DNA from: JAADHG01 sp964418645
Lineage (GTDB): Bacteria; Bacteroidota; Bacteroidia; Flavobacteriales; Flavobacteriaceae
Assembly (NCBI GenBank): GCA_964418645.1
Contig: CAYQME010000036.1
Span: forward strand, 1-24,163
Direction of reading: 5' to 3'
Length of the DNA: 24,163 nt
Under the pieces are notes generated by a model. The model was given only the letters and a program-made list of their open reading frames with translations, was not told the origin of the DNA and did no database searches. The position numbers and the translations under genes were made by a program. Below, in pieces: positions 23,391 through 24,163 of this stretch; the stretch's first letter is position 1; each line of letters starts with the position of its first letter.

Positions 23391-23423
23391 GAACCCTTGC
23401 AGAAATGTGAGGGTTTTTATTTT
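23391..23423 (+). terminator. Intrinsic terminator of ahcY
   Basis: AACCCTT (23392-23398) pairs with GAGGGTT (23409-23415), with a 10-base loop and one T-G wobble, followed on the plus strand by a T-rich tail. It overlaps the last codons of the convergent DUF3052-like gene. Confidence 0.65.
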
Positions 23424-23829
23424 CTATCCTTTAATCGATATACAAATTTTAATCCGCTCCAATCTGCATCTATGGCAGCAACTTTTACATCCACCAATTT
23501 AATTTCAGATAACATATAATTTCTAATTACTTCTCTATTTAAATCGGTTTCAATTTTTGAAGTTCCTTTGGGCCAACTCACCCAAATCATTCCATCTTTT
23601 TTTGCATGAGCTTTAGCTTGGGTAATTGATGCTGCATATCATTTACAGATTTACAAAAGACATGTATAAAATCCACCTTTTCAGATTCTGGCTTTTTAGA
23701 TTCAATTGCAGTCTCAGGAAAATCTTTAAAAAGATCTTTATAATATTCAGGTTGGTTTATCAATAAAATGTTAAAGCCTTCTTTAATCCCTAATTTTCTA
23801 GCTAAGGGTGTTCCTGAATATCCTTCCAT
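23417..23829 (-). pseudogene. DUF3052-like gene interrupted by a frameshift
   Basis: The first part, from the ATG at 23829, reads MEGYSGTPLARKLGIKEGFN and onward to KSVNDMQH, then runs to an early stop at 23587-23589. The next frame continues the family sequence with no stop: ITQAKAHAKKDGMIWVSWPK, then DLNREVIRNY, LVDVKVAAIDADWSGLKF and VYRLKDRK, ending TAA at 23417-23419. The two parts join if one base is restored near 23628-23638 (minus-strand GATATGCAGC). A complete protein would be about 137 residues, typical for the family, whose function is unknown to me. An upstream in-frame TTG at 23853 is not needed as start. It could be a true inactivation or a sequencing error; a 7-T run at 23597-23603 is nearby but fits less well as the site. 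Confidence 0.78.
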
Positions 23830-23849
23830 AAATTCAAAGATAATGGAAA

Positions 23850-23883
23850 ACAAAAAACCCTTTCTGCTTCCAGAAAGGGTTTC
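23850..23883 (-). terminator. Intrinsic terminator of rpmA
   Basis: A perfect 12-bp stem (AAACCCTTTCTG at 23855-23866 and CAGAAAGGGTTT at 23871-23882) has a 4-base loop. In the minus-strand transcript it is followed by a run of U. It lies between the rpmA stop and the DUF3052-like gene. Confidence 0.85.
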
Positions 23884-23906
23884 ATATTTTAGATTAAATC
23901 TATTTC

Positions 23907-24163
23907 TTAAGCCTCGAAAGGTACTATAGAAACATAAGATTTGTTATCTTTTTTCTTTGTAAATTTTACAAGACCATCAACTTTAGCGTGTAACGTGTGA
24001 TCTTTTCCTCCATACACGTTTTCACCTGGGTGATGTGTATTCCCTCTTTGTCTAACGATAATGTTTCCAGCTATTGCAGCTTGTCCACCAAAAATCTTTA
24101 CACCTAAGCGTTTCGATTCTGATTCTCTACCGTTTTTCGAACTTCCGACTCCTTTTTTATGTG
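23907..24163 (-). CDS. rpmA: 50S ribosomal protein L27 (first codon cut off by window edge)
   Basis: Ribosomal protein of the large subunit whose N-terminus reaches toward the peptidyl transferase centre. The visible 85 residues read HKKGVGSSKNGRESESKRLG, then VKIFGGQAAIAGNIIVRQRG, NTHHPGENVYGGKDHTLHAK and a lysine-rich end, KKKDNKSYVSIVPFEA. Only the usual Met-Ala start, about four bases, is missing beyond 24163. The gene ends 24 bases before a strong intrinsic terminator. The L21 gene (rplU), normally just upstream, would lie outside the window. Confidence 0.98.
   Translation of the reverse strand, partial: HKKGVGSSKNGRESESKRLGVKIFGGQAAIAGNIIVRQRGNTHHPGENVYGGKDHTLHAKVDGLVKFTKKKDNKSYVSIVPFEA

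Overview
The window is AT-rich chromosomal DNA from a member of the Bacteroidota, almost certainly a flavobacterium (family Flavobacteriaceae). The evidence is: families restricted to or typical of that group (DUF3098, DUF3127, DUF6090, DUF4301, a group II GGGP-synthase-like protein, flavobacterial LeuS and SusC-like outer-membrane receptor architecture); repeated -7 boxes of the Bacteroidota form TAnnTTTG; and the absence of clear Shine-Dalgarno sequences. Genus cannot be fixed from this sequence. No phage, insertion sequence, CRISPR array, tRNA or rRNA gene is visible. This is mostly ordinary core genome, with several points worth a second look.

Layout. 1-1544 (-) is the 5' part of leuS. 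1703-3535 holds an EamA exporter and panE, convergent. 3605-6666 (+) is an envelope/RNA block: ftsX, a small unknown membrane protein, a DUF3098 protein, uppP and truB, the last joins being 1-base stop/start overlaps. 6748-8130 (+) holds a TonB-like protein and tag (3-methyladenine glycosylase). 8140-12164 (-) holds a flavin monooxygenase, a DUF6090 protein, the 3' part of aat, a 100-N assembly gap, a DUF3127 protein and a flavin reductase-like protein. 12290-13435 (+) is an orphan sensor histidine kinase, facing a HIT protein and greA (-). 14463-14894 (+) is a lipoprotein with a Rieske-like sequence but no Rieske ligands, facing a TonB-dependent receptor (14891-17104, -).

The receptor mRNA begins with a TPP (thiamine pyrophosphate) riboswitch at 17274-17371, followed by an intrinsic terminator just before the start codon. 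The receptor is therefore very likely an outer-membrane port for thiamine or a precursor, repressed when TPP is plentiful. Directly upstream on the same strand lies a tightly coupled six-gene operon, 21900 down to 17436: a 4'-phosphopantetheinyl transferase, a GGGP synthase-like enzyme, a PnuC-type vitamin transporter, a NadR-like P-loop kinase, DUF4301 and the ribosome-rescue hydrolase ArfB. The transporter/kinase pair next to a TPP-controlled receptor suggests a trans-envelope vitamin salvage route. The order would be receptor, then the inner-membrane channel, then trapping by phosphorylation; whether the substrate is thiamine or nicotinamide riboside is open.

The right end holds ahcY (+), a REP-like palindromic repeat with the ahcY terminator, a frameshifted DUF3052-like gene (-), and rpmA (L27, -), which runs off the window with only about four bases missing. 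A copy of the same repeat family sits in frame inside the editing domain of leuS.
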